From UMGS172 sp045637775 (lineage in GTDB: Bacteria > Bacillota > Clostridia > Oscillospirales > Acutalibacteraceae): a stretch of DNA of 64,000 nt. The notes beneath the pieces were generated by a model. That model made no database searches. It saw only the letters and a list, made by a program, of their open reading frames with translations, and was not told where the DNA came from. Below, in pieces: positions 26,054-33,922 of the stretch (its first letter is position 1; the number at the start of each line of letters is the position of its first letter). The DNA is taken from assembly GCA_045637775.1 (NCBI GenBank), contig JAZUAC010000042.1, positions 1 through 64,000 of the forward strand. The letters are read 5' to 3'. Both the position numbers and the translations under genes were made by a program.

Positions 26054-26368
26054 ATGGATTTTTTGGAGAAGGCAAAATCGGTTCTTGATACCGCAAGCGC
26101 AAAAACAGGTGATTTCGTTTATGCTCAAAAGTGTAACATTAAGATTGCACGAGTATGTGCTGACCTTAAAAAGCTTTATGAGCGTCTCGGACGATTGACC
26201 TACCGTAAAATCAAGGGTATAAAGGTTGACGATAACGAGTTTGACGGACTTATTGAAAAAATCGAAGTTCTTAAAATGGAGCTTGCCGCATTGCGTGAGG
26301 GCAAGGTTGAAGAGCCCGAGTACGACAGCATCGTTTTTGAAGACGGTGAGCAGGTTTGCGGTGAATAA
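26054..26368 (+). CDS. Small helical hypothetical protein
   Basis: 104 residues from the ATG at 26054 (AAGGA upstream). The N-terminal half (FLEKAKSVLDTASAKTG) resembles amphipathic helices of small Clostridia proteins of unknown function. A central heptad-like helix (YERLGRLTYRK) and a second around residue 65-85 suggest a coiled coil. The C-terminus is acidic. No enzymatic motif. It lies two bases before the nucleosidase gene, so the pair is co-transcribed. Function unknown. Confidence 0.7.
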   Translation: MDFLEKAKSVLDTASAKTGDFVYAQKCNIKIARVCADLKKLYERLGRLTYRKIKGIKVDDNEFDGLIEKIEVLKMELAALREGKVEEPEYDSIVFEDGEQVCGE

Positions 26369-26369
26369 T

Positions 26370-27068
26370 ATGGAAAATGAACTTTTTACGGTTGGCATAG
26401 TTATTGCCGACAAGGATGAGTATGTCCACATAGATAAATATATAGGTCAGGATGCAACTCCCTTTGAGTTGCAGGGTCTTATCGGTCACACTGCCGATAT
26501 AGAAGCCAACGGTCATAAGGTGAGGGTTCGTACTGTTTGTAGCGGAATCGGCAAGGTCAATGCCGCAATTGCCGCAACCTTGCTTGCCGACGGTTGCGAC
26601 CTTTTGATAAACGCAGGTCTTTCTGGTGGCTTTGGTGAAACACAGAAGTATGATATTGTGCTTGGAACCGAGTTTTTTGAGCACGATTTCGACTTGACAG
26701 CCATCGGCTATAAGCTCGCTCAAAAGCCTGGTAACAACGAGCCACTTGTTTCGGCACGCGAGCTTAACGATGATATTTTGAAAAAGTTCTCGTTTGTCAA
26801 AAAGGGCGTTTTTGTCACGGGTGACAGTTTTATCAGTTCTAAAGAAAAGCATGACTTTTTGAAGGAAAACTTTGACCCCATTGCTTGTGATATGGAGTCG
26901 GCTGCTGTGGCTTTGGTTGCACAAAAATTTGATGTTCCTTTTGTTTCCGTCAGAATGGTTTCCGACGGTGCCAATGATGATTCAGCCGCAACCTATACCG
27001 ATACTTTGGGTTGTGATGTCGCCGACCGTTGGGTCAAGCTCACCTTTGATTGGATAAAATCTCTGTGA
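26370..27068 (+). CDS. MTA/SAH nucleosidase-like phosphorylase superfamily protein
   Basis: 232 residues from the ATG at 26370 (GGTGA upstream, immediately after the preceding stop). The purine nucleoside phosphorylase fold is recognised by CSGIGKVNAAIAATLL near residue 50, LINAGLSGGFGE near 75, and CDMESAAVALVAQ near 170, which holds the substrate-ribose Glu followed by a conserved SDGAND catalytic Asp. It probably cleaves methylthioadenosine, S-adenosylhomocysteine or a related nucleoside. The N-terminus is longer and more acidic than in classical MtnN, so specificity is uncertain. Confidence 0.82.
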   Translation: MENELFTVGIVIADKDEYVHIDKYIGQDATPFELQGLIGHTADIEANGHKVRVRTVCSGIGKVNAAIAATLLADGCDLLINAGLSGGFGETQKYDIVLGTEFFEHDFDLTAIGYKLAQKPGNNEPLVSARELNDDILKKFSFVKKGVFVTGDSFISSKEKHDFLKENFDPIACDMESAAVALVAQKFDVPFVSVRMVSDGANDDSAATYTDTLGCDVADRWVKLTFDWIKSL

Positions 27069-27076
27069 GGTAGGGT

Positions 27077-28840
27077 ATGGGAAAAACTCTTAATACCAAC
27101 AAAACAAAAGAACAAAGCTTTTTGCAAGGTTCGGCTATTCTGGTTATAGCTACCATGCTTGTCAAGGTTATCGGTGCTATTTACCGTATACCCTTGGCAG
27201 GAATTTTGGGCTCGACAGGAATGGGCTACTATTCCACCGCGTATGACCTTTATGTGCCGATGTATTCCATTGCTATGGCAGGCTTGCCGATTGCTATTTC
27301 GCGTCTTGTTTCCGAACACGTGGCATCGGGAAGATACCGCCATGTTAAAAAGACCTTGAATGTTGCCAAAGCGGCATTTTTTGTCACGGGCGGCACAGGC
27401 TTTTTGCTTATGGTTGTGCTGGCATTTTTGCTCACGGGTAACACAATAACGCTTTTCGGTCGTTCCTTTAGCTTTGAGGTTTTTAACAGCGGAACTTTGC
27501 CGGGTATTCTTTGCATTGCACCGTGTCTGATCTTCTGTTGCATAATGTCGGCGTACAGAGGATATTACGAGGGCCTTCGCAACATGATTCCCACTGCCAT
27601 AAGTCAGGTGCTTGAGGCTTTGGGTAAGCTTGTGTTCGGATTTGGCTTTTCGTATGTTATACTTAAAATCACGGGAAATTACTCCTATGCTGCCGCAGGT
27701 GCGTTGTTGGGTATTTCCTTCGGCACAGCTATTGCCGCACTGTATCTCGAGATTAAATACCGATTAACAGGTAAATATACATTTTCTGATGAACAGATAG
27801 AATCGGCTCCGGAGCCGTATACAAACGGTCACACCTTAAAGGTTTTGGTTGCTGTTGCTATTCCTATCGTTTTGGGATCGTTGGTTAATAATGTCAGCAG
27901 TCTTATTGATGTTGCCATGGTTCAAACCCAGCTTAAAGGCGCAATGGAAAAGGCTCCTGAATATTTTGCAAGTAATTATTCGGGATTTATTGCCGCTGAG
28001 TCGGCTGATGCAATAAAGCACGGTCAGGAGTTTATTTGGGAAAAGGATCTGCCCAATGCACTTTACGGTGCTCACCGAGGATTCGCATTTTCAATTTATA
28101 ACCTTGTACCGTCATTGACTTCGGTTTTGGGTGTCAGCGCAATCCCTGTTCTTGCAACCGCTTGGACAAAACGTGATAGGCAAGAGATCAAGAACAATGT
28201 CAATACCATGATAAGAACAACTGCGCTGGTTGCTATCCCTGCGGGTTGCGGTATTATCGCTTTGTCGGGTCAGATTCTCGATTTCCTTTATAATGAACCG
28301 CATGTTATTGAAGTTGCAACTCCTAACCTGCGTATGCTGGGACTTTGTGCCATCTTTGCAGGTCTTAATGCTCCGTTGGTCAACATGCTTCAGGCAATTG
28401 GCAGACAGGGAGTACCGCTTCGCAATATTGCAGTAGGTGCTGTTTTGAAAATAGCAATCAATTTCTGGCTGGTAGGTACCCCCGAAATCAACATCTTTGG
28501 TGTGCCCATCGGAACGACGGTTTGCTACGCTTATATTTGTATTGCTAACTTTATTTGCTTTGTTAAATATTCGGGCGTTTTGCCCAACCTTTTGCTGTCG
28601 GTCGGCAAACCGCTTATCTGCGGTGTAGCTTGCGGCGGCTCGGCTTGGGGTGTTTGCTTCTTGCTTTCAAAGGTTGGTATTGTTGGTTCGTTGGCAACGC
28701 TTGTATCTATCGCAATAGCAGCAATTGTATATGTAGCAATGCTGTTTATAATACGTGCAATTACCCGTGAAGATATAATTTCTTTGCCGAAAGGTAAAAA
28801 AATCATAAAAGTACTTGAAAATTTGAAACTGATGAGGTAG
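27077..28840 (+). CDS. SpoVB/MurJ-like MOP-superfamily lipid flippase
   Basis: 587 residues with about 14 hydrophobic segments and the N-terminal signature LQGSAILVIATMLVKVIGAIYRIPL near residue 15. GTGFLLMVV, IMSAYRGYYEGLRNM near 155 and GVSAIPVLATAW near 350 are typical of polysaccharide-flippase proteins of the SpoVB group. The following mazG-hup-rqcP-yabP-yabQ order matches the chromosomal block around spoVB/yabM in Bacillus and Clostridia, supporting this group over general exporters. It would translocate a lipid-linked peptidoglycan or polysaccharide precursor, possibly for spore cortex. Confidence 0.82.
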   Translation: MGKTLNTNKTKEQSFLQGSAILVIATMLVKVIGAIYRIPLAGILGSTGMGYYSTAYDLYVPMYSIAMAGLPIAISRLVSEHVASGRYRHVKKTLNVAKAAFFVTGGTGFLLMVVLAFLLTGNTITLFGRSFSFEVFNSGTLPGILCIAPCLIFCCIMSAYRGYYEGLRNMIPTAISQVLEALGKLVFGFGFSYVILKITGNYSYAAAGALLGISFGTAIAALYLEIKYRLTGKYTFSDEQIESAPEPYTNGHTLKVLVAVAIPIVLGSLVNNVSSLIDVAMVQTQLKGAMEKAPEYFASNYSGFIAAESADAIKHGQEFIWEKDLPNALYGAHRGFAFSIYNLVPSLTSVLGVSAIPVLATAWTKRDRQEIKNNVNTMIRTTALVAIPAGCGIIALSGQILDFLYNEPHVIEVATPNLRMLGLCAIFAGLNAPLVNMLQAIGRQGVPLRNIAVGAVLKIAINFWLVGTPEINIFGVPIGTTVCYAYICIANFICFVKYSGVLPNLLLSVGKPLICGVACGGSAWGVCFLLSKVGIVGSLATLVSIAIAAIVYVAMLFIIRAITREDIISLPKGKKIIKVLENLKLMR

Positions 28841-28923
28841 AATGTATATAGAAATCGATAAATGGTTAAACATTTTATTGAATCTGTACAAATTACCCCG
28901 CTTTTGGTTGTAGAGGCTTACAA

Positions 28924-29727
28924 ATGCTTACAAAAAACTCGTTTAAAAAAGATAAATATTCGGTTGAAGACTTGTGCGATATTGTGAGAATTTTGCGTGA
29001 ACCGGGCGGTTGCCCTTGGGATGCAGAGCAATCTCACAAATCGATAAGACGCGACCTTTTGGAAGAAGCTTATGAGGTTGCCGATGCTATCGATACCGAT
29101 GATAATGTGGCTTTGTGTGAAGAACTGGGTGACCTTCTTTTGCAGGTTGTGTTCCATTCGCAGATTGCTACCGAGGAAAATGCGTTCACTTTGGACGAGG
29201 TTGCCGATGGTGTTTGTAAAAAGCTGATACTCCGCCATCCTCATGTTTTCGGTGATGTAGTTGTCGAAAATTCGCAAGAGGTTCTCAATAATTGGGATGC
29301 TATAAAGCGCGAGGAGAAAAGCCAAGAAACCTTTTATGACACTTTGGAAAGTGTTCCGCGCGCGTTTCCTGCTTTGATGCGTTCCGCCAAGGTTCAGAAG
29401 CGTGCCTCTAAAGCAGGCTTTGATTGGGATAACGCTGATGATGCTTTTAAAAAGCTTCCCGAGGAATTGGGTGAGTTTGAAGAGGCAGTGAAGTCGGGCG
29501 ATAAAGCGCAAATGGACGAAGAGTTTGGCGATCTTTTGTTTGCGGCGGTCAATGTTTCAAGATTTTATAAAATCGATGCCGAAAGCTCTTTGGCATCGGC
29601 CACCGACAAGTTTATGAACCGATTTAAATCTGTCGAGCAAGAGGTGTTAAAAAGCGGTCACAGCATGACCGACCTCTCGTTAGAAGAACTTGATGCTATT
29701 TGGGAAAAGGTCAAGCATCAAAAGTAA
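28924..29727 (+). CDS. mazG: Nucleoside triphosphate pyrophosphohydrolase MazG
   Basis: 267 residues; the ATG at 28924 is preceded by GAGG. Two MazG domains are seen. The first has GGCPWDAEQSHKSIRRDLLEEAYE with the metal-binding Glu residues, then ELGDLLLQVVFHSQIA. The second has ELGEFEEAVKSGD and EEFGDLLFAAVNVSRF near 200. It hydrolyses (d)NTPs, including aberrant ones, to monophosphates. It lacks the extra N-terminal methyltransferase domain found in Bacillus YabN. It stands in the conserved position between a SpoVB-like gene and hup. Confidence 0.92.
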   Translation: MLTKNSFKKDKYSVEDLCDIVRILREPGGCPWDAEQSHKSIRRDLLEEAYEVADAIDTDDNVALCEELGDLLLQVVFHSQIATEENAFTLDEVADGVCKKLILRHPHVFGDVVVENSQEVLNNWDAIKREEKSQETFYDTLESVPRAFPALMRSAKVQKRASKAGFDWDNADDAFKKLPEELGEFEEAVKSGDKAQMDEEFGDLLFAAVNVSRFYKIDAESSLASATDKFMNRFKSVEQEVLKSGHSMTDLSLEELDAIWEKVKHQK

Positions 29728-29791
29728 TTTTGTTTCAAAATCAGGATTAAACAACCTGTTTGAATAATATTTTTTAGGAGGATGTTCAATT

Positions 29792-30064
29792 ATGAACAAG
29801 ACAGAATTAGTAGCAGCTATCGCCGAGAAGGCAGAAATCAGCAAAAAGGATGCCGACAAGGCTCTTGCAGCATTTATCGAAACCGTAACCGATGCTCTTA
29901 AGGGCGGCGACAAGATTCAGCTTGTTGGCTTTGGTACTTTTGAGGTTCGTGAGCGCCCCGAAAGAACTGGTCGCAACCCCCAGACTAAGGAGACCATCAC
30001 CATCGCAGCTTCTAAGGTTCCTGCATTCAAGGCAGGCGCAGCTTTGAAGAACGCTGTAAAGTAA
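29792..30064 (+). CDS. hup: HU-family DNA-binding protein
   Basis: 90 residues, the exact HU size, with a strong AGGAGG ribosome site. MNKTELVAAIAEKAEISKKD opens the helical dimer body, GFGTFEVRERPERTGRNPQT is the DNA-gripping arm signature with the intercalating Pro, and the protein ends LKNAVK. It bends and compacts DNA as a homodimer. It has its own terminator, consistent with high independent expression inside the spoVB-yabR block. Confidence 0.96.
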   Translation: MNKTELVAAIAEKAEISKKDADKALAAFIETVTDALKGGDKIQLVGFGTFEVRERPERTGRNPQTKETITIAASKVPAFKAGAALKNAVK

Positions 30065-30081
30065 TTTAATAAAATGGTTTT

Positions 30082-30108
30082 AGCCGCTTGGTTTTCAAGC
30101 GGCTTTTA
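30082..30108 (+). terminator. Terminator after hup
   Basis: Stem AGCCGCTTG (30082-30090) / CAAGCGGCT (30096-30104) with TTTT inside the following CTTTTACT. The short T-run suggests partial termination with readthrough to rqcP. Confidence 0.6.
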
Positions 30109-30139
30109 CTTTACGAATGGCATAAATTTTGAGGTTTTT

Positions 30140-30382
30140 ATGAGACTTGATAAATATTTAAAGGTTTCGCGTATTATTAAGCGCCGAACTGTTGCTAACG
30201 AGGCTTGCGATGCGGGTCGTGTTACAGTTAACGGCAAGGTTGCACGTGCATCGTATGACGTCAAGGTTGGCGATTGTTTGGAAATAGCGTTCGGTGAGCG
30301 CACAGTTAAAGCCGAGATTCTTGATGTCAGTGAGGTTGTCCGTAAGGAAAATGCCGCTTTGATGTACAGAATAATCGAATAA
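30140..30382 (+). CDS. rqcP: S4-domain ribosome-quality-control protein RqcP (YabO/Hsp15-like)
   Basis: 80 residues from the ATG at 30140 (GAGG upstream). Almost the whole protein is one S4 RNA-binding fold: MRLDKYLKVSRIIKRRTVANEACDAG, then VNGKVARASYDVKVGD. Bacillus RqcP binds stalled 50S subunits with RqcH and helps extend C-terminal alanine tails. Position between hup/mazG and yabP is the conserved yabO place. Confidence 0.88.
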   Translation: MRLDKYLKVSRIIKRRTVANEACDAGRVTVNGKVARASYDVKVGDCLEIAFGERTVKAEILDVSEVVRKENAALMYRIIE

Positions 30383-30393
30383 TAGTTTATTAT

Positions 30394-30425
30394 TGGTGTT
30401 TGAGGTTATCAAACACCATTTTTTT
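30394..30425 (+). terminator. Terminator after rqcP
   Basis: Perfect stem TGGTGTTTGA / TCAAACACCA (30394-30403 with 30409-30418) followed by seven T. It separates housekeeping genes from the sporulation genes yabPQ, which therefore need their own promoter. Confidence 0.9.
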
Positions 30426-30469
30426 ACATATAATTTCACGGTGCAATATATTATTGGAGCGTGGATTGT

Positions 30470-30742
30470 ATGAGTGAAAAAAGACAAGAAGCAGAGCATG
30501 GAATTATTCTCCAAGGGCGTTCAAAACTTAACGTCAGCGGTGTTTGTGATGTCAAAGGCTTTGACGACCAGACTGTTGTAATGGAAACGGTCATGGGGAT
30601 TTTAACTGTAAAGGGCAGGGAACTCAAAGTTCAGAGCTTTGCGGTTGAAACGGGCAGTATACTTGTCGAAGGCTATATTGCCGCACTTGTATATACCGAA
30701 TCCCGTCAAAAGAAGTCGGGTATCGGAAGGTTGTTTGGCTGA
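30470..30742 (+). CDS. yabP: Sporulation protein YabP
   Basis: 90 residues from the ATG at 30470 (GGAG ten bases before). The YabP/YqfC beta-rich fold is recognised by IILQGRSKLNVSGVCDV, FDDQTVVMETVMGILTVKG and the ELKVQSFAVETGSILVEGYI end. In Bacillus the homologue is a mother-cell sporulation gene whose molecular role is unclear. A strong terminator upstream and AT-rich sequence with ACATATAAT (30426-30434) and GCAATATAT (30443-30451) could reflect a SigE-type promoter, but the match is weak. It overlaps yabQ (TGATG). Confidence 0.88.
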   Translation: MSEKRQEAEHGIILQGRSKLNVSGVCDVKGFDDQTVVMETVMGILTVKGRELKVQSFAVETGSILVEGYIAALVYTESRQKKSGIGRLFG

Positions 30743-31251
30743 TGGATTATATCAATGTTAACACAAATGAGCAGGTGATGACCTTTGTCTTGTCAATGGG
30801 TCTTGGTTTTCTTTTCTGCTTGCTCTATGATATTCTCCGTGTTTTTCACCGACTTTGGCTCAAAGGCTTTTTCGAGGTGTTTGTGTCCGACATTCTGTTT
30901 TGGTTTGTTTTGTCGGTGGTGACATTTTGCTTTTTGATAATAAGATGTCAAGGCTCGGTCAGAGGATATGTGCTTATTGGACAACTATTGGGTTTTTCAG
31001 TTGCAAGAATTACTGTTTCAAGGTTTTTTGTAAAGGCTTTGACTGGCATTTTTACAATAATTTCCAATAGTTTTCACCGATTTGGCGGTGTTATTGGAAA
31101 AAATTTATTAAAGTGTGAAAAAAATTTAAAAAAATTGCTTAATAAAGCAAAAAAACTCTTGCAAGATAAAGCAATACTGTTGTATAATCAACTCAAAGTA
31201 TGTGCCCGCGACAAACGGGACAAAAAATCATCAAAAGTTAAGGAGAGATAA
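30742..31251 (+). CDS. yabQ: Spore cortex biosynthesis protein YabQ
   Basis: 169 residues. Three to four membrane segments (about 10-30, 45-65, 70-95) with the YabQ start pattern FVLSMGLGFLFCLLYDILRVFHR, then a Lys-rich cytoplasmic tail from about 125. In Bacillus YabQ is needed for cortex formation and localises to the forespore membrane. The start codon overlaps the yabP stop, so the two are translated together. Confidence 0.88.
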   Translation: MDYINVNTNEQVMTFVLSMGLGFLFCLLYDILRVFHRLWLKGFFEVFVSDILFWFVLSVVTFCFLIIRCQGSVRGYVLIGQLLGFSVARITVSRFFVKALTGIFTIISNSFHRFGGVIGKNLLKCEKNLKKLLNKAKKLLQDKAILLYNQLKVCARDKRDKKSSKVKER

Positions 31252-31253
31252 CA

Positions 31254-31544
31254 TTGGCATCAAATACCAAAAGACAGAGTAGTATCATACTTCGCGTTGT
31301 TCTTCTCGCTTTTGCGGTTTGGATGATATATTATCTCGGTTCACTTGTTAAGGATTATAATTCGTTGCAAAAACAGCATGATGCCGCAGTTGCCAGACGC
31401 GATGAACTGGCACTTGAGGTTCAGCAAAAGGCAAATATGCTTGAAAACGGTAACGATGAGGATTTTATAGAGCGTGCGGCTCGTGAAAAGTTGGGCTATG
31501 TTTATGCCGATGAACATAAGTATATTGATATTTCCGGCGACTGA
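31254..31544 (+). CDS. divIC: Septum formation initiator DivIC/FtsL-like
   Basis: 96 residues. It starts with TTG at 31254, placed seven bases after AAGGAGAG; no ATG is available at a suitable distance. A short cytoplasmic tail, one membrane helix (about 10-30), an extracytoplasmic coiled coil (LVKDYNSLQKQHDAAVARRD) and the family end block ERAAREKLGYVYADEHKYI are all visible. It would join the FtsL-DivIB divisome complex. The yabQ-divIC-yabR order is conserved across Firmicutes. Confidence 0.9.
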   Translation: MASNTKRQSSIILRVVLLAFAVWMIYYLGSLVKDYNSLQKQHDAAVARRDELALEVQQKANMLENGNDEDFIERAAREKLGYVYADEHKYIDISGD

Positions 31545-31598
31545 CGGAAATTCAAATATATAAATTTCTTAAAGGGTTCTTGGAGGATTGGGCAATCA

Positions 31599-32081
31599 AT
31601 GCAGATCGAGGTAGGACAAATTGTAGAGGGAAAGGTTACGGGTATCACTAATTTCGGCGTTTTCGTCGACTTAGGTGAAGGAAAATCCGGCCTTGTCCAC
31701 ATTTCGGAAATCGCACAGACTTATGTAAGCGATGTCCGTGAACATGTTAAAGAAAACGACACAGTTAAAATGAAGGTGTTGAGCATTTCGGAGGAGGGTA
31801 AGATAAGCCTTTCTATTAAGAAGGCACAACCGCCGGTTGAACAATCGCAACAGCGTCCGAAGGCAAACGGTCCGAGAAATAACGGCTTTAAATCACAAAG
31901 ACCGCCGAGACAGGAACCTGATTACACATCTCCTGCCGCAGTCTGGACACCTAAAAAGAGCGAATCTGCTTCTTTTGAGGATATGATGGCAAAATTCAAG
32001 CAGACAAGTGACGAGAAATTTTCGGATCTTAAACGCAAGAATCCCGAGACCCGCCGTCCCAAGCGTACTGCTATGAAATAA
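31599..32081 (+). CDS. yabR: S1 RNA-binding domain protein YabR
   Basis: 160 residues. One S1 domain fills 1-75 (EVGQIVEGKVTGITNFGVFV, GLVHISEIA, KISLSIKKA), followed by a basic, Pro/Gln-rich low-complexity tail ending KRTAMK. It is related to polynucleotide-phosphorylase-type S1 modules and probably binds RNA or ribosomes. A terminator follows, closing the spoVB-yabR block; a spoIIE gene, often next in Bacillus, is not here. Confidence 0.88.
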   Translation: MQIEVGQIVEGKVTGITNFGVFVDLGEGKSGLVHISEIAQTYVSDVREHVKENDTVKMKVLSISEEGKISLSIKKAQPPVEQSQQRPKANGPRNNGFKSQRPPRQEPDYTSPAAVWTPKKSESASFEDMMAKFKQTSDEKFSDLKRKNPETRRPKRTAMK

Positions 32082-32088
32082 TAAAACG

Positions 32089-32135
32089 GCAGACCGACGC
32101 CTTTCTACATAATTTGGGTGTGTGGTCTGCTTTTT
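32089..32135 (+). terminator. Terminator after yabR
   Basis: Stem GCAGACC (32089-32095) / GGTCTGC (32124-32130) with TTTTT behind it; the long loop contains a further weak pairing. Confidence 0.8.
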
Positions 32136-32165
32136 GTTTGAAAATTTTGAAGTAATGGTGAAAGA

Positions 32166-33284
32166 ATGACAAAGTATAACATGATAGCTCCGTGTATATT
32201 CGGAGTTGAAGGGATTTTGGCTGACGAGCTTCGTCGCTTGGGTGCCGAGGATGTCAATGCCGAAAACGGACGTGTATTATTTTCGGGCGATGCTTCGATG
32301 ATTGCCTCTGCAAATATCAATTCTCGCTTTGCGGAGCGAATTATGCTTAATTTAGGCACGTTTAAGGCAATGACATTTACTGAACTTTTTGACGGTGTAA
32401 AGGCTCTGCCTTTGGAAAACTATATTTCGGTCAAGGATGCGTTTCCTGTCAAGGGTTGGAGCATAAACTCACAGCTTCACAGTATCCCTGATTGCCAATC
32501 TATCGTGAAAAAGGCTTGTGTTGAGCGTTTGAAATCGGTTTATAAGACTAATTGGTTTGAGGAAACGGGACCTGTTCATCAGCTACAGTTTTCCATTATG
32601 AAAGATCAGGTTACTTTGATGATGGATACAACGGGTCACGGTCTGCACAAGAGAGGATACCGCGCCAACTCCAATGCCGCACCGATAAAGGAAACCCTTG
32701 CAGCCGCAATGTGCGATTTGGCAAGAATTTACCCCGATACCAAAATCTTTGACCCGTTCTGCGGAAGTGGTACAATTCTTGTAGAGGCTGCTTTGATGGC
32801 CAAAAAGCAGGCACCGGGTTTAAGACAGCATTTTGCCGCCGAGCGTTTTTCGTTTATTGACGAAAAGGTCTGGCGCGAGCAACGTGCCGCCGCAATGGAT
32901 AGAATCCTGCCGAATATTGAGTTTGAGGCGGTGGGTTATGATATTGACCCTGAATGTGTTAAACTGACGCTTGAAAACGCTAAAAAAGCAGGTGTTGAAA
33001 AGTATGTCCGAGCCGAGGTTCGCGATGTTCGTGACTTCAAACTGCCCGAAGGCAGAACCTTGGTCATTACCAATCCGCCTTACGGTGAGCGTTTGCTTGA
33101 CATTCGCGCCGCCGAGGAGCTTTATAAGGTTATGGGCAATGTGTTCCCGAAAGAGCAGGGTAAGAAATACTATGTTATTAGTCCGCATGATGAGTTTGAA
33201 AAGTTCTTTGGACGCACACCCGACAAAAAGCGCAAGCTTTATAACGGCATGATAAAATGCGATTTGAATATGTATTTTAAATAA
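32166..33284 (+). CDS. THUMP-domain class I SAM-dependent RNA methyltransferase (RlmL/YpsC-like)
   Basis: 372 residues. The N-terminal THUMP region spans about 1-160. The methyltransferase domain has FDPFCGSGTILVEAALMA near residue 198, AVGYDIDPECVKLTLENAKKAG near 255 and the catalytic TNPPYGERL near 302, typical of N2-guanine methylation. The relatives methylate 23S rRNA (RlmL-like) or tRNA. It has its own strong terminator. Confidence 0.9.
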   Translation: MTKYNMIAPCIFGVEGILADELRRLGAEDVNAENGRVLFSGDASMIASANINSRFAERIMLNLGTFKAMTFTELFDGVKALPLENYISVKDAFPVKGWSINSQLHSIPDCQSIVKKACVERLKSVYKTNWFEETGPVHQLQFSIMKDQVTLMMDTTGHGLHKRGYRANSNAAPIKETLAAAMCDLARIYPDTKIFDPFCGSGTILVEAALMAKKQAPGLRQHFAAERFSFIDEKVWREQRAAAMDRILPNIEFEAVGYDIDPECVKLTLENAKKAGVEKYVRAEVRDVRDFKLPEGRTLVITNPPYGERLLDIRAAEELYKVMGNVFPKEQGKKYYVISPHDEFEKFFGRTPDKKRKLYNGMIKCDLNMYFK

Positions 33285-33287
33285 AAA

Positions 33288-33321
33288 AACTCGCAACAGA
33301 AATTTCTGTTGCGAGTTTTTT
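33288..33321. terminator. Bidirectional terminator
   Basis: Perfect 15-bp stem reading AACTCGCAACAGAAA and its complement (33288-33317), flanked by A- and T-runs. It serves the methyltransferase gene and the convergent RHH gene. Confidence 0.92.
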
Positions 33322-33325
33322 ACAA

Positions 33326-33484
33326 TTACTTATTTTCGTTGGCTTCAAGCTTCTTGACATATTCCTTGACAGCAATGTTAATAAATTGCGATAAAGAACG
33401 GTCATCATATTCAGCAAGTGCTTTGGCTTTTTCAAGAACATCACTATCTATAGTAATGCTTATTTTCTCTTTCAACGGGCGCAT
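33326..33484 (-). CDS. Ribbon-helix-helix (CopG/Arc-like) DNA-binding protein
   Basis: 52 residues from the ATG at 33484 with AGGAGTGA upstream. EKISITIDSDVLEKAKALAEYDDRSLSQFINIAVKEYVKKL gives one beta strand and two helices, the complete RHH fold. Such proteins dimerise and bind DNA, often as antitoxins. No toxin gene is adjacent on this strand, so it is an orphan or acts alone. Confidence 0.8.
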   Translation of the reverse strand: MRPLKEKISITIDSDVLEKAKALAEYDDRSLSQFINIAVKEYVKKLEANENK

Positions 33485-33585
33485 AAAATCACTCCTATCG
33501 AAAGATATTATACTAAAAACTCTTGCTAAATATTTAAAAGTAGGACATAATAGGAGTAAGTAGGAACGAGTCAAGGAGAGTTTTT

Positions 33586-33786
33586 ATGGCTGAGTTTTGT
33601 TTAAACCATTTTAATGAGACGTTTAATAAGCAATATAGCGAAAAGGATGTAAAATTGGCTGATGATTTTTGTGAGTGCTGTGGAGAGTGGACAAAATGTG
33701 TGGTTTATATAAAAGAAGATTTTAAGTTGAAGAACAGGGTTAGGTGGAAGTTGTATTCTTTCTTAGAGAAATTTAACAAGGATTAA
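33586..33786 (+). CDS. Small cysteine-containing hypothetical protein
   Basis: 66 residues; AAGGAG precedes the ATG at 33586 at good spacing. It holds four clustered cysteines in CECCGEW followed by KCVV (with an earlier Cys in EFCLNHF), which may bind a metal. The C-terminal half is basic and amphipathic (RVRWKLYSFLEKF). Function not recognised. It diverges from the RHH gene, with about 100 bp between them. Confidence 0.65.
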   Translation: MAEFCLNHFNETFNKQYSEKDVKLADDFCECCGEWTKCVVYIKEDFKLKNRVRWKLYSFLEKFNKD

Positions 33787-33791
33787 AGCAC

Positions 33792-33859
33792 GTAGGGCAA
33801 GGATTTATCCTTGCCACACAATTTTGCATTTTTTCGGAAAGCATAAATGCTTTCCCTAC
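33792..33859. repeat. GTAGGG/CCCTAC-bounded double-hairpin repeat
   Basis: Palindrome GGCAAGGATTTATCCTTGCC (33796-33815) and palindrome GGAAAGCATAAATGCTTTCC (33836-33855) are bounded by GTAGGG and CCCTAC. The core GGATTTATCC recurs at 53166-53330. Confidence 0.7.
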
Positions 33860-33880
33860 AACGGCACATTACGAAAAACC

Positions 33881-33915
33881 AAAAGCACAGCATCATTTGA
33901 CGCTGTGCTTTTTTG
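33881..33915. terminator. Terminator after the GH16 gene
   Basis: Stem AAAAGCACAGC / GCTGTGCTTTT (33881-33891 with 33902-33912), T-rich on both sides. It lies just past the GH16 stop codon. Confidence 0.75.
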
Positions 33916-33922
33916 TTTACTA

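Noticed and set aside
26226..26369. N-terminal extension of the nucleosidase protein
   Set aside because: It overlaps the upstream small helical gene in another frame and lacks family resemblance; the ATG at 26370 has a good ribosome site.
28842..28916. A 24-codon frame between the flippase and mazG genes
   Set aside because: No clear ribosome site, no recognisable features, and too short to support.
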